A stretch of 64,000 bases of DNA from Echinococcus granulosus (Eukaryota; Platyhelminthes; Cestoda; Cyclophyllidea; Taeniidae): positions 1-64,000 of the forward strand of contig NW_020170504.1 in assembly GCF_000524195.1 (NCBI RefSeq), read 5' to 3'. A program made the position numbers and the translations under genes. The notes beneath the pieces were generated by a model, which ran no database searches, was not told where the DNA came from, and saw nothing but the letters and a program-made list of their open reading frames with translations. Shown here piece after piece: positions 48,835-62,964 of this stretch. Within the stretch, counting starts at the first letter, position 1. The number at the start of each line of letters is the position of its first letter.

Positions 48835-49545
48835 GTAACTGACAAATTCCAAAAACTCCATCACATTGAGGTAGTTGGGTTCAAGACGCTTGGCACTGCA
48901 GTCGCCAATCCATTGATGTGGTAGCCAGTGGCGACTTCTCAAAGTTGTCAAAACTTCTAATAAATTTGGGAAGAACTGGTATACCATCCGCTGTCACTCG
49001 AACCATCAGGCAGGACTGCCATAAGTAGGATATGATGGTGTGCAATGACGTCTAGGTGACCAATTAGGTCATTCTTGAAATAAAACATGGGATCCCATCA
49101 AACATATGTAACAGTCGAAGTGTCAGGCGCTGCCTTCAAATTTATGTGTTCGAAAACTGTGGTAATCCATTAATTCATCCCTCCTAATATAACTCATATG
49201 AAAGGGAGTATCCCTCAGTAATTCATTACAGACGAACGTGGCAAATAGTGACCTTGAAGGAGATAACTTGTAATGTAGATAGCCATAGTCACCGTACTGT
49301 CTCACTAAGCGTTGGTGCGGTAGGAGACAGCAGTATATTTACTGCCAGATATAGAATAGACCAAGTTGGCTTAGAGATTGCTGGAAGGGGTCTGCTTCCC
49401 TTATACGGTATTCGATAGCTGCAAGTGGGTCTCAGAAGGTAGTTGGCGAGATCCGTGGGAAGAGCATTTGGCACAGACACTTGTCTAGCCAATTCCACCC
49501 ACTGATGTGCTAATCCATTGCTTGTAGGGATCGACGAGTTGCAAG
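48835..49545 (-). pseudogene. FBXO4-like copy (R1 copy 4)
   Basis: Reading the minus strand from 49545: ISGWNWLDKCLCQMLFPRI, then SPTTF and a stop, as in the 1.3 kb copy (WSWLDKRLCQLLFPQ). Further down comes a 60-codon open piece (YGDYGYLHYKLSP), then YFKNDLIGHLDVIAHHHIL and FDNFEKSPLATTSMDWRL. At least three frame changes or stops lie between blocks, so it is almost certainly not expressed as one protein. The downstream part is a direct duplicate of 45240-45730. Confidence 0.55.
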
Positions 49546-49939
49546 TACCCATCTTCAATCCGGAACTGCCTTACAGGACCATTCAGAAATTAACGTATTT
49601 TAGTGCCAGTTCGGGTGGAAGACCAGTAATATTACAGTGCGCAGCATTCTGCAAGTAAATTACTAGAAGAGCATGTCATCACACGTGAAGTGGCGATAGT
49701 ATAAATGAAATGCGACGAAAGGAAAGTGGAGAAACGAATAAACACGGTGAAATAAGGATGGATTTGCAAATAAGGAGAAAAAAGTAGAGCCTACTGGAAC
49801 TCACCATCATCCAGAAGCGCTAGCGGAGATTGAATTTGTTACGCAGATATCAGGGTTTAAACAATCTGCATTTCGAGAGAGGGGCTGGATTGACCTTACC
49901 GTGATGTCAACAAATTGGTTCCCGCTCTGCCGTCTAGTT

Positions 49940-50400
49940 TGGAAGTTGCGTTAATCACCATGCCTGCATGATTCCTCGTCGTCCACCGACAATGAAAGCC
50001 ATCACCGAACATGAGCACTCAGTGTTTTACACATAGTGACTAGCCGGAGCGACAATATCACCAACACCGTTGCATCATTTACTGCTAATATGCACATTAT
50101 CAAACATTATTAAACATCAAACCATGCCCTAGATGGTCGTTGCCTAATGGATGTGTCACTTTTGTAGAAAAGGATGGTTCACAAGTGCCAGCAAAGCACT
50201 GTTTCAGTGACTGGAACAACGTCCTGTAGAATAATTGTATGAAACCCGTCTAATGCAATACTGTTTGAAGGTGTCAATTTCAACTGGGGCAGACAACCAA
50301 CTGCGAAAATGCGAATAGTTCGCTGGTTCCGTAAGCCAAGGCGTCAACAAAATTGAAGTCGATTTGATCGGAAGAAACAATGAAGACTAGCGCGGGTTAG
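49940..50400 (+). pseudogene. Gene Y-like copy (decayed)
   Basis: NHHACMIPRRPPTMKAITE (about 49950-50010) and LPNGCVTFVEKDGSQVP (about 50140-50190) match the minus strand at 640-880. Near 50290, DNA gacaaccaactgcgaaaatg followed by aggcgtcaaca matches the start of the gene Y exon at 37215 (tcatcaattgcgaagacg…agcgtcaaccc), but a TAG interrupts it. It points away from R1 copy 4, repeating the head-to-head layout of 36-37 kb. Confidence 0.45.
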
Positions 50401-51500
50401 CCCTCTTCGGGTTACGTGTACTGCGAGCCGCCCTGTTCTCTTACGTGTTGCTCCCAAAATATCTCTTAAGTTTGTCTACTGGGTAACCTTGCCGCTATAC
50501 TGAAGAATACATGATAAAAATGGGGTGTGCGGTCTACACTACCTTAGCACGCGAAGACACCCCGGGATAAGGCATCCCCCCATGTATGGCTGATCCAATG
50601 GTTCGGTCCCCTAATGCAATCATATGTCCCTCAACAAGCACACTGCCTTTTTTTTCACCTACAAGTAACCACTCATGCAAGTGGAGCGTATGATGTAGGG
50701 AGCGGCTAATCCAACCAACGCCAGGGGCCTAGCCATTCGCAGGAAAAGCTCGCATAATACTGTAACCACGCTCTTTTAGGTGGAACGCAGACGACGCACG
50801 AATGATCGCCTCGACCGATGTCCACTGCACTTGATTCTAGACGACCCTTTCCCATATGGTTATGCCAAACAGGAAATCTGAAATACTCCTGCGCTGTCCC
50901 ACCCCTTGCAAACTCAAGGCCAGTCCAAAAGACAGCGTGCACACCCCCGAAGCGGAGCCCACCTCCACCCCAGTCCATTTCATATCTCCTATTTTCGTTT
51001 GGGGACAAGCATCGCCGCCCAGTGCCTCACACAGATACCCGGTTTGGTTGCTGTAGTGGAGTCAAATCAACCAGGGCAGCAACCAACATGAGCAGGCAAC
51101 CCACGACGGCAACCAACACGCGCGATTCCAATCCACTCCCGTTAACGAAAGCTCCCCGCGCTCGTACACTATTTTCCGCCCAAAGCAACTACTTTCTCGG
51201 CAACCATGATCCTCCACAACCAAACCAGATCTGTCAAATCCAATATCCCCTGCATAAAACTACCCACGCGTAATCACACTGCCTCCCTTAACCTTGTCTT
51301 ATTTTTCTTTCACAGACCCTGGATCACCCCACCGCCTACAATGGCACCCCGGCAAGACACCGTAAGATAAAACAGATGGGGGAAGAGAGGTATAGGCATG
51401 GGTGATGCCACGCCGATGTCGATGGTGGTAGGGATGAGTCCAATTAGCGCCTGTACTTCCGGAGTGATGGATAGATGCTCGTAGTGATGACAGAGGCGTA
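50401..51500. other. GC-richer stretch with opposing frames, unassigned
   Basis: A plus frame of 151 codons (50818-51273) and a minus frame of 100 codons (50706-51008) overlap. The plus frame is rich in Pro, Thr and Arg with no domain. Either could be chance in this less AT-rich patch. A plus-strand acceptor-like TTATTTTTCTTTCACAG ends at 51314 but its exon cannot be placed. Confidence 0.35.
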
Positions 51501-53295
51501 CCAATTGCTTCCACTCCTGCGGAAGGACACCTCCGCTGTAAAACTCCAAGAAGGCCGAGAGACTCTTGAACCACGTTAGTGACATTCAATCCCGTGTCTG
51601 AAATACATGAAACAACTCGCTTTGTCGAACCTGTGTAAAGAAAACATGAGAAAAGTAGACAAAATGGGCGAGTGGGATGTGTACTGTAGCCAAACATGAG
51701 TGCAATAAAAATTGATTCGGCGTAGATGGGTCGATTCATGGGCGAACAGATCGAGTACCAGTAATCGGATGGATACGCAATAAAAGTAAGGATTCCTAAT
51801 GGAAGGAGAAATGAACAGCTTTAGGATGAATGGAAATAGGTACGAAAAAGTAGGTAAATAAGAACAAAGCAAAGGATTGTACAAGTGGAGAGGGAGCAGG
51901 CTACGAGGAAGAGTAGGCGACTAGGCGAGCAACAGCGTCCTCAAGTTGAAAGTATTGAACATGGGATGGGTTAATCCTTGTGGGTAAGGGTCAGGACCAC
52001 TGCAAAAAATGCGCCTTATTAAGAGCCGACTTAATCAGATGCGCCAGAATCATCCCTTCTGTCTTCTTCATCTCCGACTGAGGGAAAAAGGAAGGTAAAA
52101 TAAAATTGGCCACGCAATCATATAGTGAAGCGGCTAGCATTGTCGAGTAAGTGATGAGTGAAATTAGAAGTCTTTGCACACATTACCAAAGGGAGTAGGA
52201 ACCTGGGCGCATTCCGGAAGCATGACTTCACTGAATATAGTAAATGTACATTCACGCACATAATCAACAGTTCCAGTCAAGATGCGGTTCGGAAATGGAG
52301 TAGGGTATGGAAACTCCCAAGCAGAAATCAAAGCACTTAAGTAGAGGTTAGATTATCTAGCAGAGTATACTACGTGCCTACACTGAGCTACGCTATTGCG
52401 ACGAAAAGTTCGTTATTTCTTAACTAGAGCCAGAACCGGTCCCTGCCTAGTTCTCGAGAAGCGACTGACACCTACTACAAGGACACCCTGAGTTGGTCAT
52501 GAAGAAGTGCAATGCGGACATTTCAATACTTAAAACCAATATTCGCCCATAAAATTTAGAAATAATATGACAACCTTCGGAAGATCAAATGGAACTCTGC
52601 TTAGCAAATCCTGTACCGGTGGTGTGGAACGGTAAAAACTGTCAAACAGTATAGATAATCTGGAAATCATTTGATAAAATTACCGCACAACTAAGCTCAC
52701 TTCTGCTGTTTTTCAGCAAAATACTCATTAGAAACTCATTTCACAAATTGGTTACAGTTACAAATACTATGGTTAACATATCCTTTATAAGTGGTATTTG
52801 ATACCCCTGGATGATAGCTTCAGTGCAGTCTCGATATTCCTATCTGCATTAACGGAGAGAATGTTTACCTTAACCCTAACCCGCGTGACGTGACACTACA
52901 TCAGAATCAGCAGCAGACAGCTCCCATAAAAGATACAGCCAAGCCAAGATCGACAATATAGAGCTACCGGAGTGCTCAGTGACCACAAAATACTAGCATC
53001 TAAGTGCTTTGAAAAACATACTAAAACGCCTGGTTTCCTAGTTTTAAAAGGAAAACGTTAAAAATCCGAGGATGAGTATGATTGGTTCACTCCAGTGGTG
53101 AGAGCATTTCCAGTAGATCATCACACCGGGGCAAATGCGGGAGCGTTTCGATGGTTTTAGGAAGAGGGTCATAGCGAAGGCGCAACAAGACATCCTTTGG
53201 CACACGAATGTAGTTTTGCAACTCATCTGGTAGCTTCTTGAAGTCGTCAATCGCCATAAGGTTATCAAGATCTGACACGCCGCACCATCCAATTA
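51310..53295 (-). CDS. Unidentified multi-exon gene, best-kept R2/R3b copy
   Basis: Three exon regions on the minus strand. 53295-53087 reads SDLDNLMAIDDFKKLPDE, NYIRVPKDVLLRLRYDPLPK and ends DDLLEMLSPLE. 52107-52025 follows an acceptor CTTTTTCCCTCAG and reads EMKKTEGMILAHLIKSAL. 51585-51310 reads LTWFKSLSAFLEFYSGGV, then LPQEWKQLVRLCHHYEH and SITPEVQALIGLIP. All have related but decayed copies at 30.1-32.0 kb (plus), and the latter two at 46.9-47.5 kb. Here the frames stay open longest, so this may be the parental copy. I could not trace joining phases across all introns and do not recognise the family; the last exon has a helical, F-box-like start but no clear match. Confidence 0.4.
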
Positions 53296-53929
53296 TTCAC
53301 GTTTGCTCCTAACCCTCACTTTCAGGATGCTGAAAGCGGCAATGTGAATTAGATGGTGGTAGACAAGTGGGCTAAAACAGCTATTCAATTATGCATGTTG
53401 ACAGGAAAAGGCAAGGTTGGGGAATACTAGAACAGACTGAATTGCCAAAGTAGGCCAAATTACTAGGTTTAAAAATTTATTGGGCTTCTTATTATGGCTT
53501 TGAGGACGCTATCTAATACGTATTCTGGGTGTTTATTAAAAGACGGAAGAATACAGTTTATTACCAACAAATTTGCAGTATTTGCTTTGGGCTAATACGT
53601 CATCTAAAATTACATGAAACGCAAAGAGTTTGCTTTATTTTTATACAAACAATGACGCCAAGCTTACTGACTTGTAATATTTTGGGTTTAGAACATTAAA
53701 TTTAAACTAGTTTTGCCTTTATGTCACTTAAATGGCACAAATAACAGTAGGTGATTCTAAGTTGTTCACAGCACTTATCGCTGTTCACTTCTAATATAGA
53801 TTTTATTAATCATATCTAAATTTTTATGACAAAGCATGTCAATTTAATGTACGTGTGTCTTGGTTACACCACCTATTTTTATTTTATTATGCCTGTAACA
53901 TCAAAGTTTGTGCTTTGCCAGGGAAAGTG

Positions 53930-53930
<1 letters not shown>
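53296..53930. other. AT-rich spacer between divergent R3b and R3a exons
   Basis: No gene was seen. The R3b exon (minus, ends at 53295) and the R3a exon (plus, 54009) point away from each other, as they do at 29.7 and 30.1 kb. Confidence 0.5.
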
Positions 53931-56390
<2,460 letters not shown>

Positions 56391-56393
56391 GAC

Positions 56394-56535
56394 ATCGGAG
56401 GGTTTGGGGCTGCTTGCATGGCCCAGAGGTCAGCCCACCCGACGATTAGTGGAGCGCCTAACCAACACCTTTACCAAAGTCGGGATTCAAATAACCAACG
56501 CAGTACTTAGCGCCTCTCTTCTCTTGAGCGTCGTC
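56394..56535 (+). repeat. Local repeat R4, copy 1
   Basis: Text 'gcatggcccagaggt' followed about 90 bases on by 'caaataaccaacgcagtac' recurs at 57260-57385 ('gcatggcccagaggt', then 'taaataaccaatgcattgc'). Both copies lie in the same orientation 0.85 kb apart. Confidence 0.5.
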
Positions 56536-57239
56536 CACGACGCTCCCGCTTCAGCCAACACACCCGCGAGTCATCCGCACCAGACATCGAATTTTCATAC
56601 GACTGAGACGATAATTGACCGAAACGTAACTGGTCCCCCTTGGCTAGTCTGCTGGACCTGTAGTTTCATTCTGTGTGGAAAATGTACTCGGGTACGAGGA
56701 AAGGTGCTGGCTATCACGCATATCCAGCGCTAGTCGTGGGAACTGCGGTTCAAAGGTGGAGTCATGTAACAAAGGTTGGGGTTTAATATTGTCCCGTGGA
56801 GGTAATGTTTCGGCTCTATTCCTCCTTGTCTCTTTGTTTTCACTTCAGAGCTATTCAGCTATATCCATCTCGGCTCTATCGAGCCAGTAGGGAAGTGGAG
56901 GAGGTTCCACGTGCTCACATTATTGATAACTTCATAGAAATACAGTGCACAGCTTCGTAACGAGCATTTTAGATGGTACACGGCTGGTGTAGCATCCGTT
57001 GTCAGTAACTTTCCTACTGAACACGGGACTGGGGTGGTTGCCATAGTACATATCATCTTCAGCCCTACTGTTGTGAGTCGTCACAAATTCATCCATCCGT
57101 GGTTTACCACCCAGCAAGAGACACCAGGATAGATATCCTTCAAGACCGGGTTCGCTTACCGCTGCCGCCAATGTAGCTCCCCGAAACTTTCCTGAAGACT
57201 AAGTCGGACACAACGCTGGAGCAAAATATGTATTGTCAG

Positions 57240-57385
57240 CTTGTGAAAAGGCTTGGAGCCAATGGCATGGCCCAGAGGTGGGCCACTCAGTCAAGGTACA
57301 GTGGAGGTGATCCAAAGTGGCCCCTTCGCCAAAATTGAGAGCTAAATAACCAATGCATTGCACGTGCAAGTTGTCTCTTAAAGTT
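57240..57385 (+). repeat. Local repeat R4, copy 2
   Basis: Second copy of the direct repeat at 56394-56535. The minus frame just upstream (56932-57171, 79 codons) reads DEFVTTHNSRAEDDMYYG and could be a small exon, but has no supporting splice site. Confidence 0.5.
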
Positions 57386-60300
57386 AATTTCGCTAATGTT
57401 ATGCAAATCTTGGAAATACGCATCGTTTTTTGGTATATCAGAGAAAAAAATAAGGCATTTTAATTCATTGTTGAAATCCTGATTCCCAGCTAATGGTACC
57501 TAATGGTTGTAATAATGATCAGAGTCAAGTGTTGACAAATATTTCGAAAAATTACCAATTATTTTGGGCACTCAAGTAGAAGCTTGAGCAGACTCAATGC
57601 CGAACAAACGCATTTGCCATAAATTGTAGGAAAAATCTTGACACCACTCTCGTTTTTTGTCTGACCACTCCAGAATTGTTCCATCGCAATGAAACAGTAG
57701 GGAGCTAATTGTTAGTCTGCTAAATCATGTGCATTCGTTGTTTTTAATTTGCGGAAGCAACCTTTTTATTAATTAACTACATTTATCCTCTTAGTTAATT
57801 TGATGTTTTGAACTGCATGCAGCACCCAGCTTTTTACTAGATCAAACTTAAATGTAATTTGCTACTTATAAAATAGTAAGTAGTAGTACCCCTTTTGTTC
57901 CTCAAGAAAGCGCGTTAACTTTTGTGATATAACCACCAAAGATAGACCTGAAATAAATCCACATAGTACAGTAAAAACCGCATGCGTTGCCAATACTGGA
58001 AATATTCCATTTACAGTTGGAGAGAATGACTTTTCCTCACCATTATACCTTTAAACAGACGTATCACAGGCTACAGAATTCGAAATCCACTTTTCCTATT
58101 GATTACTGAGAGAATTTCCCCATGTAAGTAGAAGGTAGTTGTTTTACTTTAAGAATGACCTCCGTGTTCCCCAAAAACTAGGAAAATTTGGGGCGTTTGT
58201 CAGGCGACCCAAAAAAGAAATTTGCGATATTGGCCTAATTGTCCACAGTGGGCATAAAACGTAGCACAACCGAAGCCCTGAGTTAAATATAACAGCAACT
58301 AATTTATTTTGTTGAGTAGAAAATTTGTATCATACTGTAGCTTTTTGAGGCTACTAATAATATCTTAGGTTAAGCCTCTGAGATTCTCAAAGTATAACAG
58401 GGCATCATGAATAAGGGAAGGGGTTCAAATAGCAGTTTTTGTTTTCGCCTTTTTAATAAAGTGATCGCGCCATAATGCTCTCTATCTACCTTTCAGCAGC
58501 GCACTATTTGTGAGATAGTGTAAAATTCTTATACAGGCCATGGTTCAATAAGTGGTCTGCTAAGTAGGTTTTAAGTAGACTCTGTCTGGAGAAGTCATTG
58601 GTGTTTTGGCAATACCTATGGGATCTAGGCACATCCATGTGAAGTAACTTTTAAACTGTATCACTTACTAAACACATCTTTTCAAATAACCAAATTTGCC
58701 ACCTAGAGGAACCGCTATTCTATTCTGTAGGTTCTACTGATGTGCCAACACTAGCAGTGAGCATGTTCAACTTGTCCTTGATGAAACGTGCAACTGGTAC
58801 TTCTACAGTCGCACAAGGCGTGCCGAATCATTTAGGCAGGTTTGAAATCTGCACAACCTATTGACACACCAACTTGGTGACTGTATGTGTTGTGAGGCTG
58901 TTAAGTCTATCGGCAAAACCAATGCTTGTCTCAAGTAGCTCCACCATCCTTAACGCCACGATTTGCATAAAGGACTGAACATTCAAGGTAGCGCAAACAT
59001 GATTCCCTCACTGCTGAACACTTGATAAGTCCAACATGAAGCAGAATTCTCGTTTTCCCATTCAGATGCATCTTGGACATACGTCCGGCCACCTTAACGT
59101 GGAAACATTGGTCAACGTATGAGGGGTTAATCGCACTGTATTGTGTCAGTGAGAAACCAAGCTTTTCACGCAGTTGTACAGCACAATTATTTGTTTTATA
59201 AGCTAAGTTAAGGAGGCTTTCATCACCACTGAATCAAGAGTTTTCGGAGAATTCTTTAGTCAACTTTAACATCACCTCCTAATGTGGGTATGGTGCTCTA
59301 ATTTACGAACATTTCAGTAGTAATAGTCCCTTTATTTTACTACAATCTGCTCATTAAAACAAAATCCATGGATTTTTCTCTTATAATCACTTGAGCACCT
59401 ATTTTTGCCAAATAGTCTAAGCTGCCAAATCAAACGGTATCTTACCATACCAAAACATAACAATGGTAATCACAAACAGGAACAGATGCGCAGCAAGTCT
59501 GGGTTGTGGTTGATAACAGAGGTGCTACCTCAAAAAACGGGGTAGGAGATTTATTTGCCGTTCTTCATGAGATTTTAGAGAATTATCTGACATTGGCATT
59601 TAAGTTTATTTGATGAACTTACCATGGAAACGTCCAAAGCTATTTACAAAATATCAGAAGGTACGGTTGTTTGAAGCGTTGATGATTAAAGTGTCTACTT
59701 ACTAAGACCTGGCAAAATTTGTAGGGCATCGAATTAATGAAAGTGATTGCGATGACACGGCTATGACAAGCCCTTACATCCACCGCCACTAGAACAGTTG
59801 TAAATTTCACAATTTTAACCATTGTAAAAAGCTGCAAAAAGCAAATCACACCCTTGCGTTCATACTTTGGTGTAAGCATTTCGTCACTTGGAACATGCAA
59901 TTTTCACTCAATATCTAGGATCCGGAGTTAATCAAAAATTTGAGCAGTTAAAAATGCCTTTATTTAAAGGTCCTGTTAAGGTTTTACACACCACTCATAA
60001 GCTCACGAGGCAGTAACAAAGTGAATATACAACCCATTAAGCGAGCCGTCCTGAATGAATGGTGTAAGACTTCAGTCATTCTTAAAATTGTCTATTACAA
60101 TTATTATTCCTCTGACTGAGGTCAAACATTTTAATTTGGGCTTAGAGACACACGAAAGCATGATAGTGTCCGTTTTAATGGAAGCGTGAAATATGCCCCA
60201 TTCCGGAGTGGATGTGAACTTTCTTAGTGACATTGTTTTGATAAGATTTCGTTAAATGGAGGAAGCAATAGGCAAACAATGACCCACTCTGTGCAAAACT

Positions 60301-61464
60301 CAGGCCATAAAACCATGAAACAAATAACTTTTATCAGAGGGAGAAGGTACCATTTAAATCTCACATCCGGCCTCAAAGTGCATAAAATATTTGGAAAAGG
60401 AGTGCTCCTAATACCAAGTAAGTATGTAACCGTTGATCGGAAATGGTTAAAAAGCTATTTAAATTAAAAGTGTGAACAAAAAGTTCAAAAGTCTCGATTA
60501 AATGGTTTGTTTTAATAAAACAATAAAAGTGTTGCCTATTAGTTGGAGGCATTTAAGAAGTGCTACCTCAATTTCACCAATAAATTGGGTTTTACCGGGG
60601 GGAGGTACTTTCAAAAGCAAAATTTCTGCTTATTTGTGCATATGATGTTAATAAGGCTTCGAAGAGAACGCGCCAATGCTTTGGGGAGGCATTGAGCGCA
60701 GGTGACCACGATGGTGACAATAACAACACACCTGTTTCATCAGGGTGACAAGTCGTTCCATACCTTGTTGCCAAGTTACCATAGTTGGGTAGCAGCAGCA
60801 TCAACTAAGAAAGACCTTTTACACCCATGCGCACACACCCGCCTTGAAGTTTTCAGTCACCACAGGAGGGCGGAAAATCCGCTGAGGCCTACCAACACCA
60901 CATAGGTCGATGTTTATTCTGATATCCAGAACTCAGAGCGGTTAGATTTTTTTTTTTGATATTCAAAGAATATATAGTAAAAAGTTTTAAAAATGTATAT
61001 TTTTTCTTGAAAATGCTATATTTTGAGCACTGAGAAATGGGGGAGAGAAGAGGCAGAACGATTAAACTGTAGATTACGAAACCAGATTGGTTAGGAGAGT
61101 AGTGTTAACTTCTGAGTGTGACAACCCATTTAAATGAAATCTTTTTAATGCTAAAACCAGGGTCAGACAACTTCTTTGTAAGGTAGTCTTATCCGAGTTC
61201 GTACCACAAATTGACCGGAATGATGGCAGGTCAACAAATTCACGACGATGGAAACCTTGGAGGCGACAAAGGTGTTGTGATGGTATACTACTGCAACAAA
61301 GGTTGTTCACTCGCCAAATCTCCTCTTTAGCACTAACAAAGGCTCCTATGGGTGAAAAAAGCCAAGATGTATGACACGCATGCACGCACGCACTCAAGCA
61401 CGTACGTATGTACATAGAAGCCTTAAAAAGGGGGCGGTAACGCCTTTTTCGGGAGACGTCGCAA
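57386..61464. other. Long AT-rich stretch, no supported gene
   Basis: Frames of 60-86 codons only. The minus frame at 61074-61415 (113 codons) runs head-to-head with the EGF-like gene and lacks motifs. A T-run and A-rich patches lie at 60940-61010. Confidence 0.5.
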
Positions 61465-61755
61465 ATGTTTTTTACCTTCTACCTTCGGCTGTGCCCCCTA
61501 TTCTTCATACTCCTTTGCTTTGCCACCTATGCGATACTCCCTCCATCGGCGCCAGAGTCGTCTTCATTGAAAGCCGTGAGCGTTGTGCCGAAACCTTACC
61601 TATTGTCGTGCATTTATAGAGTGCGTCAGTGCCTCCCAGCCTGTCTCAATGGAGAACGTCTGTGGCGGCCCTCGATGCCGTGGAAGAAGTGTCACTGCGA
61701 CTGCCCACCCGGCTTCTATGGATTCGTTTGTCAGTTTTGTACATCTCTCAATTAA
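61465..61755 (+). CDS. Small secreted EGF-like protein
   Basis: A 96-residue single-exon frame. Residues 1-25 form a signal peptide (MFFTFYLRLCPLFFILLCFA). The mature part has eight cysteines in the pattern C-x6-C-x3-C-x15-C-x-C-x-C-x8-C-x2-C, ending CHCDCPPGFYGFVCQFC. The closing C-x-C-x-C-P-x-G-F-x-G-x-x-C is the EGF signature. EGF-like domains usually have six cysteines, so two are extra. A TTAAAAAG box lies 42 bases upstream, and ATTAAA overlaps the stop codon, so the transcript end may be very close or further on. It would be exported and might act as a ligand or adhesive peptide; this is inferred. It could instead be the EGF tail of a larger gene. Confidence 0.6.
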   Translation: MFFTFYLRLCPLFFILLCFATYAILPPSAPESSSLKAVSVVPKPYLLSCIYRVRQCLPACLNGERLWRPSMPWKKCHCDCPPGFYGFVCQFCTSLN

Positions 61756-62964
61756 AGTTGCTTTTTATCTGCTTCAGTCTTCCTTGTCTATCGAGAAGCT
61801 CACAGACAGTTATACATTCTCTGAGTTGCTGATTCTATAAGTTGGATGAAATGTAGCTCACTCATTTAGTTCGAAAATTAACTAGTTTTGCAAGTTTTGA
61901 AAATGTATTTAAACAGCCTGGTCTCTGAAGAACTGTAGGGTCCTCTGAGAAGCGCGAATTTTTATTCCAGTTGGCTTAATGTTTTGATCAACAAGATCCA
62001 GTAATTCTTGAGTAATCTGTTTTAAGCAACAAAACAGGAACGTAGCTTCTCACTACTATACACTCTGATTTATCTCCCCTATTTGAGGAACTCTCGTGCT
62101 CGTCCTAAGGCGAAGCGACTCCTTTCGGCGACGGAGTTTCAAATTGCCGTTCGTAAATGACACCGCGTCTGAGAGGGTTTAGGCGGAAAAGCCGACATTA
62201 AATGAAGGGTATGTCATTGAAAACCGTTTGTCACCTATAAAGAGAATAGTAACTCACTGATGAAATCACGCCACCCACACATAGCATCCTGGCACAGACA
62301 CGCAATGACACTTGCAGCTACTTTCACCGATGAGCCTACTACAAGCTATCATCGTTCATTAAATACTGATTTGTAACTTCTAAACTAATAAGTTAGAATT
62401 GGTAATTAGAGTGAAACTAGTAGAACTGGAAACGGTAGCTAGTACCCGAGTCTCAAATCGAACAAAATTAGTCGAATGCCATATCCACCAAACAATCAGT
62501 CAAAGCCGGCGAGATATGCGCCGGCACTATCAATGAAATTATACCAATTTGTCAAATCCAAAAGAAGCTATGAATCTCACATAGAAAAATTTGTCGAAAG
62601 AGTTCGTACCACCCATCTGCAGGGTTGTATGACATTTGACAGCCATTGGTTAAACGAGAGTATTCTCTTATTCTAATCAATCTTCCAATGGGTTTCTTAG
62701 TTAAGTACCATCGACTGAAGTAATTTCCGATTACTAATGAATTTCTCTACTTCTGATTATGTCCTCACTTTCCAGTAAAACTAGCCTGTAATTAAAAGCT
62801 CATTTTTAGGGAAATCGCGCCTAGCATTATTGAGAAATTTCTGTGCTTGCCGTATCAATTACCCCGTGACGCACCAAACGCCTTTAAACTCAATGAACTG
62901 GAGGTCCACTGGAAATACAATTATTTCAAAGTATTGCAGTAACTGTAAAGGACCAAACCATGGT
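61756..62964. other. Intergenic stretch with one small frame
   Basis: The plus frame 62476-62676 (66 codons) reads QSKPARYAPALSMKLYQFV and KRSYESHIEKFVERVRT, which is protein-like but unsupported by splice sites. The rest is AT-rich with nothing recognised. Confidence 0.4.
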
